Part shown: positions 1 to 5,603 of the stretch, piece by piece
How positions within the stretch are numbered: the stretch's first letter is position 1
Layout of the letters: each line of letters begins with the position of its first letter
Source: UBA10649 sp964391765
Lineage (GTDB): Bacteria > Actinomycetota > Actinomycetes > S36-B12
Length of the DNA: 6,864 bases
Direction: 5' to 3'
Assembly (NCBI GenBank): GCA_964391765.1
Contig: CAYMNG010000124.1
Span: 1 to 6,864 of the forward strand
Position numbers and translations under genes: made by a program
Notes under the pieces: model-generated
Told to the model about the DNA's origin: nothing
The model's input: only the letters and a program-made list of their open reading frames with translations
The model's database searches: none

Positions 1-30
1 CGGCGCGCTAACCAACTGCGCTACGGGGCC
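1..30 (-). tRNA. Partial tRNA, probably tRNA-Asp (5' portion only)
   Basis: Read on the minus strand, this begins with the acceptor strand GGCCCCG, then TA, a D-stem GCGC, the D-loop AGTTGGTTA and the matching GCGC, followed by the first bases of an anticodon stem (CCG). This is the 5' part of a tRNA; the anticodon and 3' half lie outside the left edge. Resemblance to actinobacterial tRNA-Asp 5' halves, and its place 12 nt downstream of tRNA-Glu (a common Glu-Asp order), support Asp. The identity remains an inference because no anticodon is visible. Confidence 0.75.
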
Positions 31-42
31 TCGGGTGAGGCG

Positions 43-115
43 TGTCCCCAACGGGGTTCGAACCCGTGCTGCCGCCTTGAAAGGGCGGAGTCCTGGACCG
101 CTAGACGATGGGGAC
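43..115 (-). tRNA. tRNA-Glu (anticodon UUC)
   Basis: A complete 73-nt cloverleaf reads on the minus strand. The acceptor stem pairs GTCCCCA with TGGGGAC, with discriminator A at position 43. The anticodon stem CCGCC/GGCGG encloses the loop CTTTCAA, with anticodon TTC at 81-79. The T-arm is ACGGG/CCCGT around the loop TTCGAAC. The 3' CCA is not encoded (the next bases are CG), so it must be added after transcription. It decodes GAA/GAG as glutamate and is probably co-transcribed with the partial tRNA 12 nt downstream. Confidence 0.97.
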
Positions 116-158
116 CAACTCGCGATCTCCGTCGACCTGTGCCGTCGGCGACCGCCAA

Positions 159-189
159 AGCATAGACGACCGCCCCCACCGTGTCGCAA
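159..189 (-). promoter_or_regulatory. Possible promoter of the tRNA-Glu/Asp cluster
   Basis: On the minus strand, a -10-like TATGCT (164-159) lies 19 nt downstream of a -35-like TTGCGA (189-184). It would start transcription about 35-40 nt before the tRNA-Glu 5' end. The hexamers fit a sigma-70-type promoter, but the spacing is longer than the ideal 17 nt. The site also overlaps the region just upstream of the metallopeptidase gene on the other strand. Tentative. Confidence 0.35.
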
Positions 190-217
190 CCGACCCCGCG
201 TGGGTCACGATGGGCCG

Positions 218-565
218 GTGATCGACGTCCCGCGCCCGGCATTCGAGCAGCTCGTCGAGGTCGCCCTGGACAGCATCCCCGAGGAGCTCGGCCGACTCAT
301 GGAGAACGTCGTCGTGCTGGTCGAGGACAATCCGCCGCCGGGGGAGAACCTGCTGGGCCTGTACTTCGGGGTCCCGCTGACCCAGCGGGGCTCGACGTAC
401 GTCGGACTCCTACCGGACACGATCCACATCTACCGACTGCCCATCCTGCGCCAGTGCCGGACGCCGGCGGACGTCGTCGAACAGGTTCGCACGACCGTCG
501 TGCACGAGGTCGCCCACCACTTCGGGATCACCGACGAACGGCTGGACGAACTCGGCTACGGCTGA
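218..565 (+). CDS. Minimal zincin-like metallopeptidase family protein (PF06262-type)
   Basis: A 115-residue cytoplasmic protein with no signal peptide or membrane segment. Near its C-terminus is HEVAHHFGITD (residues 96-106), an HExxHxxGxxD zinc site: H96, H100 and D106 are likely ligands and E97 the catalytic base. The preceding region (SIPEELGRLMENVVVLVED, then LLGLYFGVPL and a PDTIHIYR strand) follows the pattern of the small DUF1025/zincin_1 family, whose members are about 110-130 residues. The physiological substrate of the family is not established. The GTG at 218 is chosen because homologues start just before this conserved helix. The frame is open further upstream (an alternative GTG at 200), but that extension is Arg/Pro-rich and antisense to tRNA-Glu. 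No strong Shine-Dalgarno site is visible. The 3' end overlaps the convergent Sua5 gene by 10 bp. Confidence 0.88.
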   Translation: MIDVPRPAFEQLVEVALDSIPEELGRLMENVVVLVEDNPPPGENLLGLYFGVPLTQRGSTYVGLLPDTIHIYRLPILRQCRTPADVVEQVRTTVVHEVAHHFGITDERLDELGYG

Positions 566-1545
566 CCGGCGAACGCCGCCCGACGCAGGCGGTCGGTCAC
601 GGCCGCGCCGATCCCGTCGGGCCCGGGCGGGACGGCGAGCACCACCTCGAGGTCGAGCGCGTCCGCCTCGCGCAGCGCGGCGTACAGGACCTTCGCGTAC
701 TCGGCGGCCGACGCCGGCGCGGCCAGGCGCACCGCGCCCTCGGGCGTCCCTTCGTCGACGAGCGCGAGCACCCCGATGCGATCCGGGTCGACCCCGGCGT
801 TCGCGACGGCGACGTCGAGGTGGTGGTCCTCCACGAGCACGACACGGGCCCGCGGCGCGTAGTGCGCGGCCAACGTCCCGGGGGCGCGGACGCCGGACCC
901 CACGCCGCAGCGCAGGCCCGTGATCGCCTCGACGTCCGCCACGTCGACGCCCCCGGGCCGCAGGATCGCCGGCGTAGATCCGGTGCAGTCGACGATCGTC
1001 GACTCGACGCCGACGGTGCACCGGCCGCCGTCGAGCACGACGTCGTCCTCGCGCAGCACCCCGCCGAGCTCGGCGATCACGTGCTCGGCCGTCGTCGGGC
1101 TGACCCGGCCGAACCGGTTGGCACTGGGCGCCGCGACGGCGACGGATCGATCGCCGGTCAGATCCGCGAGCCGGGCCAGAACGGCGCGGGTCAGCGCGTG
1201 CGCCGGGACCCGGATCGCGATCGTGTCCTGCCCCCCGGTCACCGCGTCACCCACGTGCGGCGCGCGTGGCACGACGATCGTCAACGGGCCCGGCCAGAAC
1301 CGGTCCGCGAGCGCGCGTGCGTAGTCGGGCACCTGCCGTGCCCACGTGTCGAGCGCGGCCGCGTCGAGGACGTGGGCGATCAGCGGGTGGTCCGCGGGCC
1401 GCCCCTTCGCGGCGTACACCCGGGCGACCGCGCCGGGGACGTCCGCCCGCGCGCCGAGGCCGTAGACCGTCTCGGTCGGCAACGCCGAGAGCCGACCGGC
1501 CGCCAGTGCGGCCGCTGCCACCGCCGGGTCCGTCGTCCGTCGCAC
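556..1545 (-). CDS. sua5: L-threonylcarbamoyladenylate synthase, two-domain Sua5/TsaC2 type
   Basis: A cytoplasmic enzyme that condenses threonine, bicarbonate and ATP into threonylcarbamoyl-AMP, which the TsaD complex uses to make t6A37 in ANN-decoding tRNAs. The 329 residues match the two-domain Sua5 form rather than the roughly 190-residue TsaC. The YrdC domain (about 5-205) shows PTETVYGL (23-30), KGRPADHPL (47-55), SANRFGRVSPT (141-151), ESTIVD (181-186) and RPGG (196-199). The linker APGTLAAHYAP (221-231) leads to the Sua5 C-terminal domain, which ends in the conserved GIGAAVTDRLRRAA (311-324). The start is GTG at 1545-1543; a nearby ATG (1553-1551) is out of frame. The Shine-Dalgarno site is weak. 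The gene converges on the metallopeptidase (10-bp overlap) and diverges from htrA; a 9-bp-arm hairpin sits in its probable leader. Confidence 0.96.
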   Translation of the reverse strand: MRRTTDPAVAAAALAAGRLSALPTETVYGLGARADVPGAVARVYAAKGRPADHPLIAHVLDAAALDTWARQVPDYARALADRFWPGPLTIVVPRAPHVGDAVTGGQDTIAIRVPAHALTRAVLARLADLTGDRSVAVAAPSANRFGRVSPTTAEHVIAELGGVLREDDVVLDGGRCTVGVESTIVDCTGSTPAILRPGGVDVADVEAITGLRCGVGSGVRAPGTLAAHYAPRARVVLVEDHHLDVAVANAGVDPDRIGVLALVDEGTPEGAVRLAAPASAAEYAKVLYAALREADALDLEVVLAVPPGPDGIGAAVTDRLRRAAFAGQP

Positions 1546-1553
1546 GCGCCCAT

Positions 1554-1584
1554 TGTCGGCCGTCCGGCCCGCTCCCGGCCGACA
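1554..1584. repeat. 9-bp perfect inverted repeat in the sua5/htrA divergent region
   Basis: The arms TGTCGGCCG (1554-1562) and CGGCCGACA (1576-1584) are perfectly complementary around a 13-nt C-rich loop. The element ends 9 nt upstream of the sua5 start codon (minus strand), so it could form a stem in that mRNA leader and affect ribosome access, or act as a DNA operator. GC-rich sequence makes some inverted repeats expected, but nine consecutive pairs including the terminal T-A pair are notable. The function is inferred. Confidence 0.5.
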
Positions 1585-1600
1585 CGGGGGTGGGCTTTGT

Positions 1601-1646
1601 ACGGAACGTGTCAGCGTTCGGCGCGCAGTCGGTCAGGACGGAACGT
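1601..1646 (+). promoter_or_regulatory. Two ACGGAACGT repeats upstream of htrA (possible ECF sigma or regulator sites)
   Basis: The nonamer ACGGAACGT occurs exactly at 1601-1609 and 1638-1646, offset by 37 bp. Its GGAAC core is the -35 element of many ECF sigma factors (SigE/SigH type), and htrA-family protease genes are often in envelope-stress regulons. The first copy is also half of a dyad, GAACG-N6-CGTTC (1604-1619). The second copy is part of a small GGACG-GAA-CGTCC hairpin (1636-1648). No convincing -10 GTT is seen at the right spacing, and the N gap at 1655-1664 interrupts the place to look. Tentative. Confidence 0.3.
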
Positions 1647-1654
1647 CCACGGCA

Positions 1655-1664
1655 NNNNNNNNNN
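1655..1664. other. Assembly gap of 10 Ns in the sua5/htrA intergenic region
   Basis: Ten Ns join two sequence blocks. The block to the left ends in GGCA (1651-1654) and the block to the right begins with GGCA (1665-1668). A short shared end like this suggests abutting or slightly overlapping contigs joined with a fixed-length spacer, so the true missing length may be zero. A four-base match is weak evidence alone; the second gap in this window shows the same pattern more strongly. Confidence 0.9.
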
Positions 1665-1724
1665 GGCACGACCGGCGGTCGAACGTGGTGAGAATCGGAC
1701 CGCGCCCGGCCAGCGGGTGCCAGT

Positions 1725-1730
1725 GAGGAG
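1725..1730 (+). promoter_or_regulatory. Ribosome binding site fixing the htrA GTG start
   Basis: GAGGAG lies 7 nt before the GTG at 1738. This strong Shine-Dalgarno match selects 1738 as the start, although the reading frame stays open far upstream through the N gap and antisense to sua5. Confidence 0.85.
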
Positions 1731-1737
1731 AACTTCC

Positions 1738-2965
1738 GTGAGCATCCCGCAAGGACCGGTCGGCGGACCGGTCGGCTACCCCGAGTACCCCGAACCGATC
1801 GTCCACGTCGGTCCGACGACGTACGCGTACCCGCCGTTGGGTCCGGGCGCCGATGCACCCCGTCCGCCCCGGTCCAACGGCTCGGGCGCGCTGAAGGTCG
1901 TCGGCCTGCTCGCCGGCGCCGGCCTGATCGCGGTCAGTGCCGGCGTGATCGGCGGGGCGACCGGATACGTCATCGCCCGCGAGCAGCTCCCCGTCGCGGC
2001 GGCTAGCGCCAGTGCGGCGGCGCTGCCGAGCACCGTGCCGGGGTCGATCGCCGAGATCGCCGCCCGCGTCCAGCCCTCCGTCGTGCAACTGAACGTCAGC
2101 GGCGGCCAGGAGTCCGGCACCGGATCGGGCTTCATCATGTCCTCGGACGGCCTGATCGTCACGAACAACCACGTCGCCGGCGTCGCCGCGAACGGCGGCA
2201 CGATCGAGGTCGCGTTCGCGGACGGGACGACGGCGCCCGGTCGGCTCGTCGGCGCCAACGCCGACTACGACATCGCCGTCGTGAAGGTCGACAAGTCCGG
2301 CCTGCCGGCGCTGACCCTGGGCGAGTCGTCCGCGGTCGCGGTCGGCGACTCCGTGATCGCCGTCGGCTCCCCGCTGGGCCTGTCCGGCACCGTGACGAGC
2401 GGGATCGTCAGCGCGCTGCACCGCCCGGTCACGGCCGGTGGGTCCGCGGACGGGCAGACGTCGTTCATCGACGCGATCCAGACCGACGCGGCGATCAACC
2501 CCGGCAACTCCGGTGGCCCGCTGCTGGACGGCAACGGAAACGTCATCGGCGTCAACTCGGCCATCGCGACGATGGGGAGGGGCGGCGGGCAGTCCGGTTC
2601 GATCGGCCTGGGCTTCGCGATTCCGATCNNNNNNNNNNCCGATCGACACCGTCAAGCGCGTGTCCGACGAGATCGTCAAGACCGGATCCGCGTCGACCCC
2701 GGTCATCGGGGTGTCGATCGACCAGCAGTACGACGGACCCGGTGCCCGCGTCGCGGAGGTCTCCCCCGGCAGCGGCGCCGAGGCCGCGGGACTGCAGCCC
2801 GGCGACGTCATCACCAAGGTCGACGGGCAGGCGATGGCCGACGGCACCCAGGTCATCGTCACGATCCGGGCCAAGGCCCCGGGCGACACCGTGCTCTTGA
2901 CGATCGACCGGAACGGAGCGACCCAGGACGTCCCGGTGACGCTGCAGAAGGCGTCGAAGCCGTGA
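1738..2965 (+). CDS. htrA: Membrane-anchored HtrA/DegP-type serine protease with PDZ domain (split by assembly gap)
   Basis: An S1C protease/chaperone for misfolded proteins outside the membrane. Residues 1-47 are a Pro/Gly/Tyr-rich cytoplasmic tail, and about 51-80 form one Ala/Gly/Val-rich membrane anchor. The trypsin-like domain (about 103-300) carries an intact triad: H145 in VTNNHVAG, D178 in NADYDIAV and S258 in NPGNSGGPL. A single PDZ domain follows (STPVIGV to the C-terminus). Ten Ns at 2629-2638 break the gene: the frame is 1738-based before the gap and shifted by one after it (codons from 2639). CCGATC flanks the gap on both sides; merging the copies (removing 16 nt) restores one frame and the family sequence GLGFAIPIDTVKRV, giving 403 residues. 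I therefore regard the gene as intact. GTG start with GAGGAG 7 nt upstream. It diverges from sua5 and is followed by a strong hairpin. Confidence 0.94.
2629..2638. other. Assembly gap of 10 Ns inside htrA, flanked by duplicated CCGATC
   Basis: The left block ends in CCGATC (2623-2628) and the right block starts with CCGATC (2639-2644). In the protein, the left side ends FAIPI and the right side starts PIDTVKRV, so residues PI are read twice. Removing one copy plus the Ns (16 nt) corrects the observed frame change and recreates the usual HtrA sequence without missing residues. The gap is therefore probably a join of overlapping contig ends rather than unknown sequence. Confidence 0.9.
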
Positions 2966-3002
2966 CCCTCGGACCGGTGGCAGCCACAGGCTGACCACCG
3001 CC

Positions 3003-3045
3003 GCGCCGGTCGGCACCCGACCTCCTCCCGGGTGCCGGCCGGCGC
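3003..3045 (+). terminator. Strong hairpin, probable transcription terminator of htrA
   Basis: Two 17-nt arms (3003-3019 and 3029-3045) pair throughout with a single T/G wobble and a 9-nt loop. The core is CGGCACCCG/CGGGTGCCG. The hairpin begins 37 nt after the htrA stop codon. No T-tract follows on the plus strand, as is common for actinobacterial terminators, so the mechanism is uncertain. It separates htrA from the downstream lyase gene. Confidence 0.7.
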
Positions 3046-3061
3046 ACGTTCGCCACCGGAT

Positions 3062-3091
3062 TTGGTCGAACGCGACCGGCCGGGTCATGAT
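3062..3091 (+). promoter_or_regulatory. Weak candidate promoter for the lyase gene
   Basis: TTGGTC (3062-3067) and CATGAT (3086-3091), separated by 18 nt, resemble -35 and -10 elements. If used, transcription would start near 3098-3099, favouring the internal ATG at 3099 (leaderless) or at 3108 as the true start of the lyase. The -10 match is poor in its first base and no Shine-Dalgarno site supports any of the ATGs. Low confidence. Confidence 0.22.
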
Positions 3092-5045
3092 GGTGCGGAT
3101 GTTGCTCATGGGGAATCGCGACCGACGCGGCCGGCTGGCCCGATGGACGCTGCCGACCGTCGCCGTCACCTGCGCGGCGCTCCTGCTGGCGCCGACGGCG
3201 AGTGCGGACGACCCGGCCCCGGTCCCCAGCGAGCCCGCACCGACCACGCCGGCCGAACCCGCGCCGGTCCCGGAGCCGAAGCCCGCCGGCGTGCCGACGC
3301 CACCGCCGCTGGCCATGCCGCCGGCCCTGGGCTCCTGGTGCACCGCCCTCTTCCCGGTCGAGACGGTGAAGAAGGAGCGCACCAAGGCGCAGAACCTGAT
3401 GAACGGCCACGTCAAGCTGAGTAAGGGCGGAACCTACTACCTGTCCGAGCACCCGGACTGGCGCCCGCAGGCCGGAACCGACACCTCCGGCGATCGGCAC
3501 GTCAACTCGCTGGACTGGGCGCTGCCGCTGCTGTACCGAGGTGTCCGCAAGCAGAACCCGGTCCTGGTGGAGCGGTTCCGGCAACTGCTCTACTACTGGA
3601 TCTACGACCACCGCGGGTCGCGCGCGTACTGGACCGACGGGTCGATCTACGGCGGTCTGCGCACGCAGACGCTCGTGTGCGCCGCCCAGACCCTGAACGA
3701 TCCGTACATCACGGCCGCGGCGTTGCGTGACTCCCAGACGATGATCCGTGGCTTCCGCTCGCACGCGACGGTCAGTGTCGGTGCGAACAACACCGACCTG
3801 ATCCGCCAGACCGGCGCGCTGGCCGCCTACTGCTGGGTGAACGACGCCCCGGGCCGGGCGCGCGCCTGGCAGAACCTGGTGTCCATCTCCCGTGGGGTCG
3901 TCCACGACGACGGCAGCGACGTCGAGGGGTCGCCCGGGTACGCGATGTACATCGAGAAACTGCTGACGAACATCGAGTCGGCGGCCGCGACCTGTGGCAT
4001 CCCCGCGGATCCGATCCCGGCCCTGCGCGGGTCGCTGTACCAGTTCGTCGCCCAGTCCGTCCGACCGGACTTCCGGCTGGAGTCGCTGGGCGACACGATC
4101 AACCAGTCGCTGCGGGACACCTTCGGAATCGGCGACTGGCGCGCGGACTGGATCCGCTCCGCCGGGCAGGCCGGCACGCCGCCGACCCCGGTCTACACCG
4201 CCTTCGCCGGCGGCTACGCGTTCGGCCGCGCGGGCTGGAAGCCCCAGCCCGGCGGGCCGGACACCTTCTACTCGCTGCGGTTCTCCTCCGACCGGCCTGG
4301 TACCGCGCACACCCACGACGACGGCACGGCGATGACGCTGTACTCCCGTGGCGTCGAGTGGGTCGGCGACCCGGGGCCGTACCGGTACGAGAACGGCAGT
4401 TCGTTGCGCTGGTACATGATGTCCCGCCCGGCGCACTCCGCCGTGACGGTCAGCGGCGTCACCCGGACGAAGGCCGGCGGCGTGCGGAAGGTCACCGGGC
4501 GCTCGGACTGGCAGTCCGGCGGGAACGACACCACCTGCCTCGCGGACCGCACGTGGGGCAGCGTCACCGTCACGCGATGCGCGGTCTACGTCCGCTCGGT
4601 CGACGCGTTCGTCGTCGTCGACCAGATGACGGCCGCGAAGATCAAGGGGAAGAAGGCCCGGCGGGCGGCGGCCCCGCGGATCGTCACCGAGAGGTTCCAG
4701 CTCCCGCCGGGGGTCGGGATGCAGGCCGCCGGCGACGTCGTGACGTTGCAGGCCGGCGACAAGCGGATGGACCTCTACCGCGCGGGCCCGGGCGGGTGGG
4801 CCGTGCAGGCCGCACGCAACGGTTCGAACGCCGGGTGGTTCACCGGGAAGTGGGGCGAGCGGCTGCCGGGCACGGTGCTCTCGCGCGCGGTCCCGCTGTC
4901 GGTGCGGGGGGACGCGCAGACGGCCGTCACGGTGTTCGTCCCGCGCGTGGACGGCGAGCAGGTGCCGGTCGTCATCGATGCGAACGGCGTGACCATCACC
5001 CGTGGCAGCACGACGGTGACCACGCCGTTGCCCGCCGCGTCCTGA
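3087..5045 (+). CDS. Secreted heparinase II/III-like polysaccharide lyase
   Basis: A predicted extracellular lyase that would cleave uronate-containing polysaccharide by beta-elimination; the substrate is not predictable. Of 652 residues, an Arg-rich n-region and hydrophobic core end in APTASA (35-40), a likely signal peptidase I site, followed by a Pro/Ala-rich linker (41-79). The middle part is helical and fits the (alpha/alpha) toroid of the family, with NNTD (N234/N235) and DGSDVEGSPGYAMY (Y285, Y288) as catalytic candidates. The C-terminal half matches the Hepar_II_III beta-sheet domain: GGYAFGRAGW, then HTHDDG (H408, H410, D411), a GDPGPYRYENG stretch and the hallmark AHSAVTVSG (H450). 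Four in-frame ATGs (3087, 3090, 3099, 3108) compete without a clear Shine-Dalgarno site; the one at 3108 gives the most typical signal peptide. rpiB begins 50 nt downstream. No sulfatase, transporter or other carbohydrate-use gene is nearby. Confidence 0.85.
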   Translation: MMVRMLLMGNRDRRGRLARWTLPTVAVTCAALLLAPTASADDPAPVPSEPAPTTPAEPAPVPEPKPAGVPTPPPLAMPPALGSWCTALFPVETVKKERTKAQNLMNGHVKLSKGGTYYLSEHPDWRPQAGTDTSGDRHVNSLDWALPLLYRGVRKQNPVLVERFRQLLYYWIYDHRGSRAYWTDGSIYGGLRTQTLVCAAQTLNDPYITAAALRDSQTMIRGFRSHATVSVGANNTDLIRQTGALAAYCWVNDAPGRARAWQNLVSISRGVVHDDGSDVEGSPGYAMYIEKLLTNIESAAATCGIPADPIPALRGSLYQFVAQSVRPDFRLESLGDTINQSLRDTFGIGDWRADWIRSAGQAGTPPTPVYTAFAGGYAFGRAGWKPQPGGPDTFYSLRFSSDRPGTAHTHDDGTAMTLYSRGVEWVGDPGPYRYENGSSLRWYMMSRPAHSAVTVSGVTRTKAGGVRKVTGRSDWQSGGNDTTCLADRTWGSVTVTRCAVYVRSVDAFVVVDQMTAAKIKGKKARRAAAPRIVTERFQLPPGVGMQAAGDVVTLQAGDKRMDLYRAGPGGWAVQAARNGSNAGWFTGKWGERLPGTVLSRAVPLSVRGDAQTAVTVFVPRVDGEQVPVVIDANGVTITRGSTTVTTPLPAAS

Positions 5046-5095
5046 CGGCCGGCCCGGTCGGGCAGGATGGGCCCCCAGAGGGAAGGACGGTCGTC

Positions 5096-5554
5096 ATGAG
5101 GATCGCCATCGGTTCGGACCACGCCGGATTCGCGCTGAAGCAACGACTGGCCGCGTGGCTGATCGACGCCGGCCACGAGGTGACCGATCTGGGCACGTAC
5201 TCCGCCGAGCCGACCGACTACCCGCGGTACGGGGCGCTGGTCGCCCGCGCGGTCGTCGACGGAGCCGCGGACCGGGGGGTCGCGGTCTGCGGCAGCGGCC
5301 AAGGGATCTGCATGGCCGCGAACAAGGTCCCCGGGGCGCGCGGCGGAGTCATCCGCGACGTCGCGGACGCGGAGATGACCCGGCGGCACAACAACGCGAA
5401 CGTCGCCTGCTTCGGCGAGCGATTCACCGACCCGGACACCGCGGTCGCGGCGTTGGCCGTGTTCTTGTCCACCGAGTTCGAAGGCGGCCGCCACGCCCGG
5501 CGGGTCGACGAGCTCGCCGAACTCGACGCCACGCACGGGCGCGGCGAGGTCTAG
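5096..5554 (+). CDS. rpiB: Ribose-5-phosphate isomerase B
   Basis: Interconverts ribose 5-phosphate and ribulose 5-phosphate in the cytoplasmic pentose phosphate pathway. The 152 residues are the normal length for the RpiB/LacAB fold. Visible signatures are GSDHAGF (6-12, D8 and H9), CGSGQGICMAANKVPGARG (65-83), RRHNNANV (96-103) and the C-terminal GGRHARRV (130-137). C65 sits at the position of the catalytic cysteine of E. coli-type enzymes, unlike the mycobacterial type, which lacks this Cys and uses a Glu a few residues later; here the equivalent segment reads GQGIC. AAGGA at 5083-5087, 8 nt before the ATG, fixes the start. It follows the lyase by 50 nt and precedes the ATP-grasp gene by 49 nt, so a shared transcript is possible. 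Some family members act on allose 6-phosphate, but nothing here suggests that. Confidence 0.95.
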   Translation: MRIAIGSDHAGFALKQRLAAWLIDAGHEVTDLGTYSAEPTDYPRYGALVARAVVDGAADRGVAVCGSGQGICMAANKVPGARGGVIRDVADAEMTRRHNNANVACFGERFTDPDTAVAALAVFLSTEFEGGRHARRVDELAELDATHGRGEV

Positions 5555-5603
5555 GGCGGCCCGTCTCGGCGGGACCGGTCGAACCGAAGCGGAGAGGACG
5601 CCC

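Noticed and set aside
35..217. N-terminal extension of the metallopeptidase from an ATG at 35
   Set aside because: That segment is antisense to tRNA-Glu, Arg/Pro-rich and absent from the expected family length.
1633..2889. Minus-strand frame (418 codons) opposite htrA
   Set aside because: It crosses both N gaps and has low-complexity composition. The plus strand carries the full catalytic triad and PDZ domain.
2629..2965. A genuine frameshift or pseudogene in htrA
   Set aside because: The frame change coincides exactly with ten Ns and a duplicated CCGATC, and merging the copies restores a complete family-typical protein.
181..2994. A 937-codon plus-strand open frame spanning sua5 and htrA
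   Set aside because: Its first part is antisense to sua5 and Arg/Gly-rich, and it runs through both N gaps. Only 1738-2628 is real htrA, and after the second gap it continues in the wrong frame.
2859..4436. Long minus-strand frame (525 codons) opposite the lyase gene
   Set aside because: Arg/Val/Gly-rich shadow of a high-GC gene with no family motifs. The plus strand encodes a clear signal peptide and lyase domain.
5051..5073. Possible terminator between the lyase gene and rpiB
   Set aside because: Only 5-bp stems (GGCCC/GGGCC, or GCCCG/CGGGC with a 2-nt loop) are available, which is expected by chance at this GC content, and no T-tract follows.
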